A stretch of 64,000 nucleotides of DNA from Streptomyces sp. Ag109_O5-10 (GCF_900105755.1 NZ_FNTQ01000001.1:2666001-2730000); one strand, 5' to 3'; counted from the stretch's first letter, positions 34,548 through 43,777 are shown. Notes: a model not told the origin generated them from the sequence alone. Program-made: numbers and translations.

Positions 34548-36040
34548 CCCGCGCCGCCCGGCCGACCGTCCACCTGCGCCGCCTCCTGGTGGCCGCGGCG
34601 GCGGCGGGCACGGGCTTCCTCCTCCTGTCCGCCCTCGGCTACGCGCTGACCCACCCGGCCCATTCGACGGCGGCCCTCCTGCGTCTGTCCTGGTGCGCGA
34701 TCCCGGCCGCCAGCACGGTGTACCTCGCGGTCGCGGTGGCCCGCACCGACCCCGGCGCCAGGCCGCGCTCGGGTCTCTCCGCCTTCGGCCTTGGCCCGGC
34801 CCGCCTGATGGCGATCGCCGCCCTCAACACGGCCCTCGCCTGCGCCCTCGGCTCCGTGCTGGCCCTCCTGGTCTTCCTCCACCTGCGCGGCGACCTCACG
34901 GGCATGCCCTTCGACGGCGCGGCGAAGGACTTCCTGGCGGCCGGCAGGTCCCTGCCCGTACCTGCGGCCCTGACCCTCCTGGCCGTCCTCCCGGTCCTCG
35001 CCTCCACGGCGGTCGCCCTGGCCCTCCGCCCCCGCGACCTGCCCCACCCCGGCACCCGCACCCGCGTCTACGGCCGCTTCGGCGCCTACGACCGCACCGC
35101 GAAGCCCGAATCCTTCGGCACCTACGGCCGCTTCGGCGCCCGCTTCTTCCGGGGCCCCACCCCCGGCCCCCAGCCCACGAGCCCCCCACTCCACCCGACA
35201 GACGGCACCCAGCCACCGCTCCACCTCTCCCACGACGCCCAACCGTCCTCGCACCCCGCGCACGACGCCCAGCCCTCCCCGCACCCCGCGGGCAGTCGTG
35301 CCGTTGGGGCGGCACGGGTGGGCGCGGACGGCACCACCCTGCAAGCGCCGGTAGGCGACACCCCCCTCACCCCGGCCCCAGCCGACCCCACCCATGACAC
35401 CCCGGCCCCGCTCCCCGGCCTCCCCACCGCCCAGCCCCCCGGCCTCCCCTGGGGCATCGCCGTCCTCGCCGCGGGCCTCGCCGTGGAGTCCTACGCCGGC
35501 GTCACCGAGACCGCCCCGCACACCACCCTCCCCGGCGGCCTGGCCGGCGGCCCCGCCGGTGTCCTCGCCGGCTGGGTCCTCACCGCCGTCGGCCTGATCC
35601 TCGCCGCCCCCGGCCTCACCCACCTCTGCGGCCGCCTCCTCCAGTCCGTCCGCCCCGGCGCCCGCCGACTCCTCGCCGGCCGCGTCCTGATGGCGGAGGC
35701 CACCCGCATCGGCCGCCCCCTCGGCGTCGTCTGCGCGGTGGCGTCGGCCGCCTTCGCGACCAGCGCTCTGCACGGCGACGACGGCAGCGCCCCCGCCTTC
35801 GGCCCCCTCACCGTGCTTGGCGGCCTCGTGGTGGCCGGCTGCACGGTCGCCACCCTCCTCACCGCGGCCGTCGAGGCCCGCCAGTCCCGCGCCGACACCA
35901 CCGCGGCCCTGCTCCGCCTGGGCGCCCCGGCCACCGTGCTGCGCAGCGCGGCGGCCCTGCGCACCGGCGCCCTGCTGGCCTTCTTCGGCCCCCTCACCCT
36001 GCTGATCGCGGAGCTCGCCGCACTCCCGCTCGCCCGCTGA
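34529..36040 (+). CDS. FtsX-like ABC permease
   Basis: 503-aa membrane protein. A first block of about three to four helices (LLVAAAAAGTGFLLLSALGY, AAALN-type IAALNTALACALGSVLALLV, LTLLAVLPVLASTAVALAL) is followed by a soluble linker of about 140 residues rich in Pro, His, Gln and Thr with the imperfect repeat HDAQPS(S/P)HPA, then further helices ending in LLAFFGPLTLLIAELAALPL. This two-block topology suits an FtsX/MacB-type permease. GTG start at 34529 lies inside the end of the ATPase gene with GGAAGG upstream. Cargo unknown. Confidence 0.75.
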   Translation: MLSLRLTRAARPTVHLRRLLVAAAAAGTGFLLLSALGYALTHPAHSTAALLRLSWCAIPAASTVYLAVAVARTDPGARPRSGLSAFGLGPARLMAIAALNTALACALGSVLALLVFLHLRGDLTGMPFDGAAKDFLAAGRSLPVPAALTLLAVLPVLASTAVALALRPRDLPHPGTRTRVYGRFGAYDRTAKPESFGTYGRFGARFFRGPTPGPQPTSPPLHPTDGTQPPLHLSHDAQPSSHPAHDAQPSPHPAGSRAVGAARVGADGTTLQAPVGDTPLTPAPADPTHDTPAPLPGLPTAQPPGLPWGIAVLAAGLAVESYAGVTETAPHTTLPGGLAGGPAGVLAGWVLTAVGLILAAPGLTHLCGRLLQSVRPGARRLLAGRVLMAEATRIGRPLGVVCAVASAAFATSALHGDDGSAPAFGPLTVLGGLVVAGCTVATLLTAAVEARQSRADTTAALLRLGAPATVLRSAAALRTGALLAFFGPLTLLIAELAALPLAR

Positions 36041-36149
36041 AAGGCCGCACGAGCAACCGTTCGAAAAAAATCCACTCCCGGTGCGATGAGTTTCGCCGCA
36101 CCCCCCGGTCTATCCCCCCGAACGGCACGACACCCGAGGGAGAGACCCC

Positions 36150-36557
36150 ATGTACCAGCAGATGATCTTCGTGAACCTGGCCACCAACGACGTCGCCGCG
36201 TCGCGGAAGTTCTTCACGGAGCTCGGCTACACGATCAACCCGCAGTTCAGCAACGACGACTGCTCCTGTGTCGTGATCAGCGACACGATCATCGCGATGC
36301 TGCTGAGCAAGCAGCGCTACGCCGACTTCACGAAGAAGGAGATCGCCGACTCGACGAAGACCAGCGAGGTGCTGATCTGCCTGAGCGCGGAGAGCCGCGA
36401 GAAGGTCGACGAGCTGGTCGAGAAGGCGGTCGCGGCCGGCGGCACCGCCAACGACGACGTCCAGGACCAGGGCTTCATGTACGGCCGTTCCTTCGAGGAC
36501 CTCGACGGCCACAGCTGGGAGGTCGTGTGGATGGACCCGGCGGCGGTGCAGGGCTGA
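36150..36557 (+). CDS. VOC-family (glyoxalase-like) protein
   Basis: 135 aa, a single vicinal-oxygen-chelate domain with two beta-alpha-beta-beta-beta modules: MIFVNLATNDVAASRKFFTE, LGYTINPQFSNDDCSCVVIS and a C-terminal GFMYGRSFEDLDGHSWEVVW. This matches the small lactoylglutathione lyase-like proteins common in actinobacteria; most lack known activity. Binding site GAGGGAGAG precedes the ATG. It is 16 bp upstream of the LOG-like gene, so co-transcription is likely. Confidence 0.82.
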   Translation: MYQQMIFVNLATNDVAASRKFFTELGYTINPQFSNDDCSCVVISDTIIAMLLSKQRYADFTKKEIADSTKTSEVLICLSAESREKVDELVEKAVAAGGTANDDVQDQGFMYGRSFEDLDGHSWEVVWMDPAAVQG

Positions 36558-36573
36558 CGCCTACAGTGGGCGG

Positions 36574-37710
36574 GTGCATCCGACACCCGCCCAGCCGAAC
36601 CCCCCGCAGCACCGGGCCGCCCGCGACCGTGAGATCGAGTCCCTCGCCGAGTTCGACGAGGTCGTCGCCACGCACGGCACGCTCGCGCAGTACCGGATCC
36701 AGGCCGTCGATCTGACGGACCGTACGGACGTCCTGCTGACCACCGACACCTCCGGCGCCGTCTTCCTCGGCTGCCCGATGTCCCCCGAGGCCGCCGCCCG
36801 GGCCGGCGCGTCCGGCGCGCTGGTGTTCCCGCCGGTCCCGGACCTCCCCTTCGATCCCTACCGCGCCTTCGTCTACACGCCCGGCGAGCTGTTCGACTCG
36901 CTCGACGCGGGCTACGAGGCGACCCCGGACGCCCGTTCGTACGCCTGGGTCCAGCAGACCAGGACGGACGGCGACATATTCGGTTCGATGCTGCGCTCGA
37001 TCCACGACGACGCGGTCTCCGACGCGCTGGACGAACTCCTCGTCGACGCCCGGGTGGTGGGCGTGATGGGCGGCCACGCGATGGCCCGCGGCACCGCCGA
37101 GTACGCCGGCGCCGCCCGGCTCGGCCGGGAGCTCGCGCGGGCCGGCTTCACGGTGGCGACCGGCGGCGGCCCCGGCGCGATGGAGGCGGCGAACCTGGGC
37201 GCGTACGCGGCGCCCTTCGGCGACGGGATGCTCGACGAGGCGCTGGAACTCCTCGCCAAGACACCGTCGTTCCGGCCGTCCGTCACCGACTGGGCGCGCG
37301 CCGCCTTCGAGGTCCGCGAGCGCTGGCCGGACGGCGGCCCCTCGGTCGGCATCCCCACCTGGTTCTACGGCCACGAGCCGCCGAACGCCTTCGCCGCGCA
37401 CATCGCCAAGTACTTCGCCAACGCCACTCGCGAGGACGGCCTGCTGGCCCGCTCCAACGCCGGTGTGGTCTTCCTGCCGGGCGCCGCCGGGACCGTACAG
37501 GAGATCTTCGACAACGCGACGCCCAACTACTACGAGTCACGCGGTGAGCCGACCCCGATGGTGCTCGTGAACGAGGCGCACTGGAGCGAGAAGCTGCCGG
37601 CCTGGCAGCTGCTGACCTCGCTCGCGGGGGAGCGCGCGATGGCGTCCCGTATCGCCCTCGTTGACCGGATCGAGCAAGCTTCACAAGCGCTGAAACGTCT
37701 CACCAGGTAA
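36574..37710 (+). CDS. LOG-family Rossmann protein (nucleotide nucleosidase-like)
   Basis: 378 aa. The C-terminal 240 residues carry LOG/lysine decarboxylase-like motifs: VVGVMGGHAMARG, FTVATGGGPGAMEAANLGAY and VVFLPGAAGTVQEIFDNATP (the PGGxGT phosphate loop with Ala for the second Gly). Larger members such as PpnN cleave nucleoside monophosphates to base plus ribose 5-phosphate. The first 130 residues are an N-terminal domain as in that longer class. GTG start at 36574. Exact substrate unknown. Confidence 0.78.
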   Translation: MHPTPAQPNPPQHRAARDREIESLAEFDEVVATHGTLAQYRIQAVDLTDRTDVLLTTDTSGAVFLGCPMSPEAAARAGASGALVFPPVPDLPFDPYRAFVYTPGELFDSLDAGYEATPDARSYAWVQQTRTDGDIFGSMLRSIHDDAVSDALDELLVDARVVGVMGGHAMARGTAEYAGAARLGRELARAGFTVATGGGPGAMEAANLGAYAAPFGDGMLDEALELLAKTPSFRPSVTDWARAAFEVRERWPDGGPSVGIPTWFYGHEPPNAFAAHIAKYFANATREDGLLARSNAGVVFLPGAAGTVQEIFDNATPNYYESRGEPTPMVLVNEAHWSEKLPAWQLLTSLAGERAMASRIALVDRIEQASQALKRLTR

Positions 37711-37748
37711 ACAGCGGGTAAAGTCAACATCCGTGGACTGCATATGCG

Positions 37749-37776
37749 TTGACACTACTTACGGCACACTTATAGA
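37749..37776 (+). promoter_or_regulatory. Promoter of the LAETG protein gene
   Basis: TTGACA (37749-37754), 16-bp spacer, TATAGA (37771-37776): a good vegetative promoter giving a leader of about 88 nt before the GTG at 37871. Confidence 0.6.
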
Positions 37777-37870
37777 CCTGAGGGACTCTTGGGGATTCTG
37801 ATGCCTCACCGCATTGCCGCATCAACTCCCCCTCAGCCCCCCCTCGGTTATGCACTCAGTAAGGACAAAC

Positions 37871-38581
37871 GTGTCCATATCCCGCCGCAGTGCACGTCGT
37901 TCCGTGCGCGTCCTGGGAGTTGCCGCCGCGTCGGCCGCGCTGGCGCTCAGCGCCTCCGGCTCCGCCCTCGCGTGCAACATCTCCGATTTCTCCGCCGAAG
38001 CCACGTGCGACGGCAACAACGGTGTCATCAACGTCAAGGACATCGACGCCTCCGGTACTCCGGCCACCATCACCGTCTTCCTCGAGAACAACGGCGCCGA
38101 CGCGAATCAGGTCGGCGAGGCCCAGACCGTCAAGGGCTCCAAGGAGGGCACCACGGTCTCCTTCTCCGAGGACTGGAAGCCGAACGCGGAGTACCGCGTC
38201 CACGTGGTGGTCAACACCAGGGGCATCAAGATCGACAGGGACATCACGCCCAACCTGACGACCCCGTCGACCGCGTGCAAGTCCGACGAGAGCGCCAGCC
38301 CCTCCCCGTCGGACTCGGCCACCCCGTCGCCCTCGGCGTCCGAGACCACTCCGGCCCAGTCGGACTCCCCGACCCCGTCGGCCACGGAGAGCAACAGCAC
38401 CGCCCCGGCGACCGGGTCGGACAACGCCCCGTCCCCGGCCGTCGGTGACTCGAACCTCGCCGAGACCGGTGCCAACTCCAACACCGGCCTGATCGCCGGT
38501 GTCGCCGCCGCGCTCGTGGTGGCCGGCGGTGGAGCCGTCTGGTTCGGCATGCGCCGTCGTGGGGCGCAGAACGGCAGCTGA
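37871..38581 (+). CDS. Sortase-anchored cell-surface protein with LAETG motif
   Basis: 236 aa. The N-terminal signal peptide ([20 protein letters not shown], then [12 protein letters not shown]) is followed by a small beta-rich domain ([20 protein letters not shown] with two nearby Cys). Next come a Ser/Pro/Thr-rich wall-spanning region (about residues 140-190) and the sorting signal [12 protein letters not shown], a hydrophobic helix and the basic tail [10 protein letters not shown]. LAxTG is the motif preferred by the class E sortases of Streptomyces. GTG at 37871 is chosen because AAGGA lies five bases before; in-frame ATGs at 37814 and 37850 lack a site. Likely displayed on the wall; function unknown. 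Confidence 0.85.
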   Translation: MSISRRSARRSVRVLGVAAASAALALSASGSALACNISDFSAEATCDGNNGVINVKDIDASGTPATITVFLENNGADANQVGEAQTVKGSKEGTTVSFSEDWKPNAEYRVHVVVNTRGIKIDRDITPNLTTPSTACKSDESASPSPSDSATPSPSASETTPAQSDSPTPSATESNSTAPATGSDNAPSPAVGDSNLAETGANSNTGLIAGVAAALVVAGGGAVWFGMRRRGAQNGS

Positions 38582-38609
38582 CGCTCCCCTCGCCACACCC
38601 GTACACCGT

Positions 38610-38646
38610 CGAGGCCCGTCCCCGTATCCCCGGGGGACGGGCCTCG
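38610..38646. terminator. Bidirectional terminator
   Basis: Perfect 14-bp stem CGAGGCCCGTCCCC / GGGGACGGGCCTCG with a 9-nt loop, between the convergent LAETG and thiQ genes; it can serve both. Confidence 0.8.
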
Positions 38647-38664
38647 GCCGTACCGGCGAAGCCC

Positions 38665-39687
38665 TCAGTCCAGTACGACGGTCTCCGCCGCGTCGAACTC
38701 GACGCCCACCGCGTCCCCGGCCTCCGGCGCCTCCCGCAGCGCGCAGGCCGCCTCCAGGCGCGGGCCGTCCCCGGGCTGGAGGTGGACGGTGACATGGGTG
38801 CCCTGGAAGGTACGGGCCGCCACCGTGCAGGGCAGCCCCGCGTCGGCGGCGACGAGCCGCACCCCCGCCGGCCGTACCAGCAGCGTCCGATGGCCCTGCG
38901 CCGAGCCCTCGGGCACCGGGACCTTCCCCCACGGCGTCACCGCGACGGTTCCCTCGACGGTCGCCGGCACCACGTTGCCGAAGCCCAGGAAGCGGGCCAC
39001 GAACTCGTCCGCGGGCCGCTGCCAGACGTCGAGGGGCGTGCCGGACTGGGCGATCCGCCCGTCCCGCATCACCACCACCCGGTCGGCCAGCGCGAACGCC
39101 TCGCCCTGGTCGTGCGTGACGGCGAGCACGGTCGTCCCCAACCGGCCGAACAGCTCCCGCAGTTCGACCACCAGCCGCTCCCGCAGCGAACGGTCGAGCT
39201 GCCCCAGCGGTTCGTCCAGCATGAGCAGCCGGGGCCGGGGCGCAAGAGCCCGCGCGAGCGCCACCCGCTGCTGTTCACCGCCGGAGAGCCCGGCGACGGC
39301 CCGCCCGGCCGCCCCCGGCAGCCCCACCAGCTCCAGCAACTCACCGACCCGCGCGACCTGTTCCGCTCTCCCGGCGCCGCGCATGCGCAGCCCGAAGGCC
39401 ACGTTCCCGCCGACGTCCCGCTGCGGGAACAGCTGGTGGTCCTGGAACATCAGCCCGACGCCCCGCCGGTGCGCGGGCACCCGCGCCTGGTCGTGGCCGT
39501 CGAGCAGCACCCGCCCGGAGCCGAGCGGTTGCAGCCCCGCCACCGCCCGCAGCAGCGTCGACTTGCCGCTCCCGCTCGGCCCGAGCACGCACACCACCTC
39601 GTGCTCGGCCACCTCCAGGCCGACGGCGTCGAGCACGGCCCGTCCGCCGAACCGCACGGTGGCCTCGTCCAGTTCGAGAAGCGGCAT
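38665..39687 (-). CDS. thiQ: Thiamine ABC importer ATPase
   Basis: 340 aa. Walker A LGPSGSGKSTLL, Q-loop LMFQDHQLFPQR, signature LSGGEQQRVALARAL, Walker B LLMLDEPLGQLD and switch His VTHDQGEAF are complete. A TOBE-like tail follows from about 240, longer than in E. coli ThiQ and more like FbpC-type ATPases. The assignment to thiamine rests on the TPP riboswitch that leads the operon. ATG overlaps the permease stop as TGATG. Confidence 0.85.
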   Translation of the reverse strand: MPLLELDEATVRFGGRAVLDAVGLEVAEHEVVCVLGPSGSGKSTLLRAVAGLQPLGSGRVLLDGHDQARVPAHRRGVGLMFQDHQLFPQRDVGGNVAFGLRMRGAGRAEQVARVGELLELVGLPGAAGRAVAGLSGGEQQRVALARALAPRPRLLMLDEPLGQLDRSLRERLVVELRELFGRLGTTVLAVTHDQGEAFALADRVVVMRDGRIAQSGTPLDVWQRPADEFVARFLGFGNVVPATVEGTVAVTPWGKVPVPEGSAQGHRTLLVRPAGVRLVAADAGLPCTVAARTFQGTHVTVHLQPGDGPRLEAACALREAPEAGDAVGVEFDAAETVVLD

Positions 39688-41360
39688 CAGAACTCCCCCG
39701 TCCGGTCGGTGCGCAGCCGCTCAAGGACCAGCAGGGCCGCCGCGCACACCACCATCAGAATCGTGGAAAGGGCCATCGCCTGGCCGTAGTTGAGATCACC
39801 GGGGCGGGCCAGCAGCCGGGCCACGGCGACCGGCAGGGTCGGGTTGTCCGGCCGCGCGATGAACACCGTCGCCCCGAACTCCCCCAGCGACACCGCGAAC
39901 GCGAAGCCCGCCGCGATCAGCAGCGCCCGCCGCACCAGGGGCAGGTCGACCTCCCGCCACACCCGCCGGGGCGAGGCCCCCAGGACGGCCGCCGCCTCCC
40001 GCAGCCGCTCGTCCACGGCCCGCAGCACGGGCAGCATGGTCCGCACGACGAAGGGCACGCCGACCAGCGCCTGCGCGAGCGGGACGAGGATCCAGGACTG
40101 GCGCAGGTCCAGCGGCGGCTTGTCGAGCGCGATCAGGAACCCGAAGCCGACGGTCACCGCGGACACCCCGAGCGGCAGCATCAGCAGCGCGTCGAAGCCC
40201 CGTACCAGGCGCCCCGCGTCCCGCCGGGCCAGCGCGGCGGCGGCGAGCCCGCCGATCACCACGGCGACGGCGGTGGCGACGACCGCGTACTGCAGCGAGT
40301 TGACGACCGACTCGATCGGCGCGACCAGGAAGGTCCCGCCGTCCGCGGCGCCCAGCGCCCGGTAGTACCCGAACCCGCCGTCCAGCGACCGCCGGACCAG
40401 CACGGCCAGCGGCAGCACGAGGAGCACGGCGACGGTGGCGAGCACCCCGCCGAGCAGCGCCCACTGCCCGGCCCCGCGCGGCCGGCGCGCCGTCACCGCC
40501 GGGTCCACCAGCCTGAGCGCGCTCTCCCGCCGCCGTACCGTCCACGCGTGCACGGCGAGGATCGCACCGACCGCGGCGAACTGCACGAGGGTGAGGACGG
40601 CGGCCGTGGAGAGGTCGAAGATCTCGGAGGTCTGCCGGTAGATCTCCACTTCGAGGGTGGAGAACGTCGGCCCGCCGAGGATCTGCACCACGCCGAAGGA
40701 GGTGAAGGTGAACAGGAAGACCATCAGCGCGGCGGCGGCCACCGCGGGGGCGAGTGCGGGCAGGGTGACCTTCCGCCAGGCGGCCAGGGGGGAGACGCCG
40801 AGCATCCGGGCGGCCTCCTCCTGCCGCGGGTCCAGCTGGGCCCAGAGCCCGCCCACGGTCCGTACGACGACCGCGTAGTTGAAGAAGACGTGCGCCAGCA
40901 GGATGGCCCAGACGGTGGTGTCGAGCCGTACGTCCCACAGCTCGTCCAGCAGGCCGCCCCGCCCGACCAGTGCGAGGAACGCGGTACCCACCACCACCGT
41001 CGGCAGCACGAAGGGGACCGTCACCACGGCCCGCAGCACCTGTTTGCCCGGGAAGTCGAGGCGGGCGAAGACGTAGGCGGCGGGCAGCGCGGCCAGCAGG
41101 GTGAGCGCGGTGGAGGCGAGCGCCTGCCAGGTGGTGAACCAGAGCACGTGCCGGATGTCGGACTGGCCGACGACGTCGGCGATCCGCCCGAGCCGCCACA
41201 CGCCGTCGACCCTCAGCCCGCGCGTGACGATCGCCGCGACCGGCCAGGCGAAGAAGACGGCGAAGAACGCGACGGGCCCGAGCATCAGCCCGAGCCGCGC
41301 CGCGCTCCCGCGCCGGCCGACCGCTACTTCAGTACGAGTGACGTCCACGTCTTGACCCAC
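39687..41360 (-). CDS. thiP: Thiamine ABC importer permease, two fused domains
   Basis: 557-aa membrane protein with about 12 helices in two homologous halves, each with an EAA loop: EEAARMLGVSPLAAWRKVTL and LREAAAVLGASPRRVWREVD. This duplicated architecture is that of ThiP and FbpB permeases. The start is a GTG at 41360 or 41348; both lie inside the end of thiB, so translation is coupled. It passes thiamine (or a phosphorylated or precursor form) delivered by ThiB. Confidence 0.85.
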   Translation of the reverse strand: MGQDVDVTRTEVAVGRRGSAARLGLMLGPVAFFAVFFAWPVAAIVTRGLRVDGVWRLGRIADVVGQSDIRHVLWFTTWQALASTALTLLAALPAAYVFARLDFPGKQVLRAVVTVPFVLPTVVVGTAFLALVGRGGLLDELWDVRLDTTVWAILLAHVFFNYAVVVRTVGGLWAQLDPRQEEAARMLGVSPLAAWRKVTLPALAPAVAAAALMVFLFTFTSFGVVQILGGPTFSTLEVEIYRQTSEIFDLSTAAVLTLVQFAAVGAILAVHAWTVRRRESALRLVDPAVTARRPRGAGQWALLGGVLATVAVLLVLPLAVLVRRSLDGGFGYYRALGAADGGTFLVAPIESVVNSLQYAVVATAVAVVIGGLAAAALARRDAGRLVRGFDALLMLPLGVSAVTVGFGFLIALDKPPLDLRQSWILVPLAQALVGVPFVVRTMLPVLRAVDERLREAAAVLGASPRRVWREVDLPLVRRALLIAAGFAFAVSLGEFGATVFIARPDNPTLPVAVARLLARPGDLNYGQAMALSTILMVVCAAALLVLERLRTDRTGEF

Positions 41361-42394
41361 TGGTCACGGTTGGCGGCGATCTTGTCGGGCGCCATGGTCT
41401 CGGGGTCCTGGGCGGCGGGCCCGTACTTCGTGAACTCGGCGGGCACGCTCGCGCCCTTCACCACCGGGTACACGAACATGTTCAACGGCATGTCCTCCTG
41501 GAACTCCTTGGAGACCAGGAAGTCGACGAGCGCCTTGCCGCCCTTGGTGTTCCCCGCGTTGCTCAGCAGCCCCGCGAACTCGATCTGCCGGAAGCAGGTG
41601 CCGGTCGCGACCCCGGTGGGCGCGGTGCTCGGCTTCGGGTCCGCGTAGATGACCTCCGCGGGCGGCGAGGAGGCGTACGAGACGACGAGCGGCCGGTCGC
41701 CGCCGGCCTTCTTGCCGCCGGCCGAGCCGGAGAACTCCTCGTTGTAGGCCTGCTCCCAGCCGTCGACGACCTTGACGCCGTTGGCCCGGAGCTTCTTCCA
41801 GTAGTCCTGCCAGCCGCTGTCCCCGTACGCGGCGGCGGACCCGAGCAGGAAGCCCAGCCCCGGCGAGGAAGTGGCCGCGTTCTCGGTGACGAGGAGATTC
41901 TTGTACTGCGGCTTGACGAGGTCGGCGTACGACGTCGGCGGGGTCAGCTTGTGCTTGCTGAAGTACGCCTTGTCGTAGTTGACGCAGATGTCGCCGTAGT
42001 CGATGGGCGTGACCCGGTGCTTGGCCGCGTCGAGTTGGTACGCCGTGCCGACCGCGCCGAGCCCTTTCGCCTCGTACGGCTGGAAGAGACCGTTGTCGAG
42101 GGCCCGGGAGAGCAGGGTGTTGTCGACGCCGAAGAAGACGTCGCCCTGCGGGTTGTCCTTGGTCAGGATCGCCTTGTTGACGGCCTGCCCGGCGTCGCCG
42201 TCCTTGAGGACCCTGACTTTGTAGCCGGACTGCTTCTCGAAGTCCCGCAGCACGTTCTTGGAGACGGCCCACGAGTCGTGGCTGACGAGGGTGACGGTCT
42301 TGGAGTCGGCCTCGGAACCCGACGACGACGAACACGCGGACAGCGTGACGAGGCCGAGCCCGACGGCCGCGGCCAAGAAGGTCCTGGTGTGCAC
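41324..42394 (-). CDS. thiB: Thiamine-binding lipoprotein
   Basis: 356 aa. Signal peptide with lipobox LSAC (lipid Cys about 21), then the ThiB pattern VTLVSHDSWAVSKNVLRDFE, VFFGVDNTLLSRALD, TPIDYGDICVNYDKAYF, and CFRQIEFAGLLSNA near the C-terminus. GTG start at 42394 with AGGAGG nine bases before; that ribosome site is part of a hairpin in the riboswitch leader. First gene of thiBPQ. Confidence 0.9.
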   Translation of the reverse strand: MHTRTFLAAAVGLGLVTLSACSSSSGSEADSKTVTLVSHDSWAVSKNVLRDFEKQSGYKVRVLKDGDAGQAVNKAILTKDNPQGDVFFGVDNTLLSRALDNGLFQPYEAKGLGAVGTAYQLDAAKHRVTPIDYGDICVNYDKAYFSKHKLTPPTSYADLVKPQYKNLLVTENAATSSPGLGFLLGSAAAYGDSGWQDYWKKLRANGVKVVDGWEQAYNEEFSGSAGGKKAGGDRPLVVSYASSPPAEVIYADPKPSTAPTGVATGTCFRQIEFAGLLSNAGNTKGGKALVDFLVSKEFQEDMPLNMFVYPVVKGASVPAEFTKYGPAAQDPETMAPDKIAANRDQWVKTWTSLVLK

Positions 42395-42403
42395 TGGTGT
42401 TTT

Positions 42404-42425
42404 CCTCCTGGGGTTGACCAGGAAG
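42404..42425 (-). promoter_or_regulatory. Shine-Dalgarno-sequestering hairpin of thiB
   Basis: In the transcript CTTCCTGG, 6-nt loop, CCAGGAGG forms an 8-bp stem (one G-U pair) that buries the thiB ribosome binding site AGGAGG. Together with the TPP aptamer upstream it is a likely translational switch. Confidence 0.6.
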
Positions 42426-42432
42426 AGACGCG

Positions 42433-42459
42433 GCCCTGCCCGCGGGGTGCGGGCAGGGC
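42433..42459 (-). terminator. Expression-platform hairpin in thiB leader
   Basis: Perfect 11-bp stem GCCCTGCCCGC / GCGGGCAGGGC with a 5-nt loop, between the aptamer and the ribosome site hairpin. It could terminate transcription or act as a fixed spacer; no T-tract follows. Confidence 0.55.
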
Positions 42460-42477
42460 GCAACAGCTTGAGTGATG

Positions 42478-42568
42478 ACCGAACTTCCTACCCAGAATGA
42501 CCTGGGCGAGGTTCAGAGGGTCTGCGGCCCGGTTGCCGCACTCTCAGCGCTGTGGCGCTCCCCTGTCG
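42478..42568 (-). ncRNA. TPP riboswitch aptamer (THI box)
   Basis: The minus strand shows the conserved THI-box blocks in order: AGGGGAGCGCC, GCTGAGAGTGCGG, CCGCAGACCCTCTGAACCT, then CAGGTCATTCTGGGTAGGAA. The pyrimidine-sensing CTGAGAG and the GACCC-TGAACCTG-type pyrophosphate helix are intact. TPP binding would lower expression of the thiBPQ importer when thiamine is plentiful. Identified by eye from the consensus. Confidence 0.93.
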
Positions 42569-42597
42569 GAATATGAAGATGTACCTGCGCCCTCAGA

Positions 42598-43704
42598 TTA
42601 CCGCTCGGTGGCCGCGAGCTGACCACAGGCTCCGTCGATCTCCTGCCCACGGGTGTCCCGGACCGTCACCGGCACACCGTGCGCCGCGATCGCCTCGACG
42701 AACGCCTTCTCGTCCTCCGGCCGCGACGCGGTCCACTTCGAACCCGGTGTCGGGTTCAGCGGGATGAGGTTGACGTGCACGGGCTTGCCCTTGAGCAGCC
42801 GGCCCAGCCGGTCCCCGCGCCACGCCTGGTCGTTGATGTCCCGGATGAGGGCGTACTCGATGCTCAGGCGCCGCCCGCTCTTCTCGACGTACTCGAACCC
42901 GGCGTCGAGGACCTCGCGCACCTTCCACCGCGTGTTCACGGGGACGAGGGTGTCGCGCAGTTCGTCGTCGGGCGCGTGCAGCGAGATCGCCAGCCGGCAC
43001 TTGAAGCCCTCGTCGGCGAACCGGTGGATGGCCGGGACCAGCCCGACGGTCGAGACGGTGATCCCGCGCTGCGAGAGGCCGAGGCCGTCCGGGGCGGGAT
43101 CGGTGAGCGCCCGGATCGCTCCGACCACCCGCTTGTAGTTCGCGAGCGGCTCCCCCATCCCCATGAAGACGATGTTGGACAGCCGCGCCGGTCCCCCGGG
43201 GACCTCCCCGTCCCGGAGCGCCCGCATCCCGTCCACGATCTGGTGGACGATCTCCGCGGTGGACAGGTTCCGGTCCAGACCCGCCTGCCCGGTCGCGCAG
43301 AACGGGCAGTTCATCCCGCACCCCGCCTGCGAGCTGATGCACATGGTCACCCGGTCCGGGTACCGCATCAGCACCGACTCGACGAGCGTGCCGTCGAACA
43401 GCCGCCACAGCGTCTTGCGCGTCGTCCCCTCGTCGGTCGACAGATGCCGTACGACCGTCATCAGCTCGGGGAACAGAGCCTCCCGCAGCTTGTCCCGCGA
43501 CCCCGCCGGGATGTCGGTCCACTGCTCGGGGTCGTGCGCGTACCGCGCGAAGTAGTGCTGCGACAGCTGCTTGGCACGGAACGGCTTCTCCCCGACCTCG
43601 GCCACCGCGTCCTTGCGCTCGGCAGGCGAGAGATCGGCGAGATGCCGCGGCGGCTTCTTGGCACCGCGCGGCGCTACGAAAGTGAGTTCTCCGGGATTAG
43701 GCAT
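42598..43704 (-). CDS. rlmN: 23S rRNA (adenine-2503-C2)-methyltransferase
   Basis: 368-aa radical-SAM enzyme that methylates C2 of A2503 in 23S rRNA (and a tRNA adenine in some species). The cluster motif is CGMNCPFC (CxxxCxxC); other motifs are [37 protein letters not shown] and the C-terminal catalytic cysteine in [30 protein letters not shown] is the usual streptomycete N-terminus, so the ATG at 43704 is preferred to a TTG at 43728. Its tail lies about 30 bp from the thi leader. Confidence 0.95.
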   Translation of the reverse strand: MPNPGELTFVAPRGAKKPPRHLADLSPAERKDAVAEVGEKPFRAKQLSQHYFARYAHDPEQWTDIPAGSRDKLREALFPELMTVVRHLSTDEGTTRKTLWRLFDGTLVESVLMRYPDRVTMCISSQAGCGMNCPFCATGQAGLDRNLSTAEIVHQIVDGMRALRDGEVPGGPARLSNIVFMGMGEPLANYKRVVGAIRALTDPAPDGLGLSQRGITVSTVGLVPAIHRFADEGFKCRLAISLHAPDDELRDTLVPVNTRWKVREVLDAGFEYVEKSGRRLSIEYALIRDINDQAWRGDRLGRLLKGKPVHVNLIPLNPTPGSKWTASRPEDEKAFVEAIAAHGVPVTVRDTRGQEIDGACGQLAATER

Positions 43705-43777
43705 GGCCTTAACAGTGTCGCAGATCAACTGAGGTGGCCCGCGACCGCGGATCAGGCCGGGGTCCGGGGCCGAGGAC

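Noticed and set aside
37789..38448. Alternative plus-strand frame over the LAETG gene
   Set aside because: Reads as basic nonsense; the LAETG frame has signal peptide, stalk and sorting signal.
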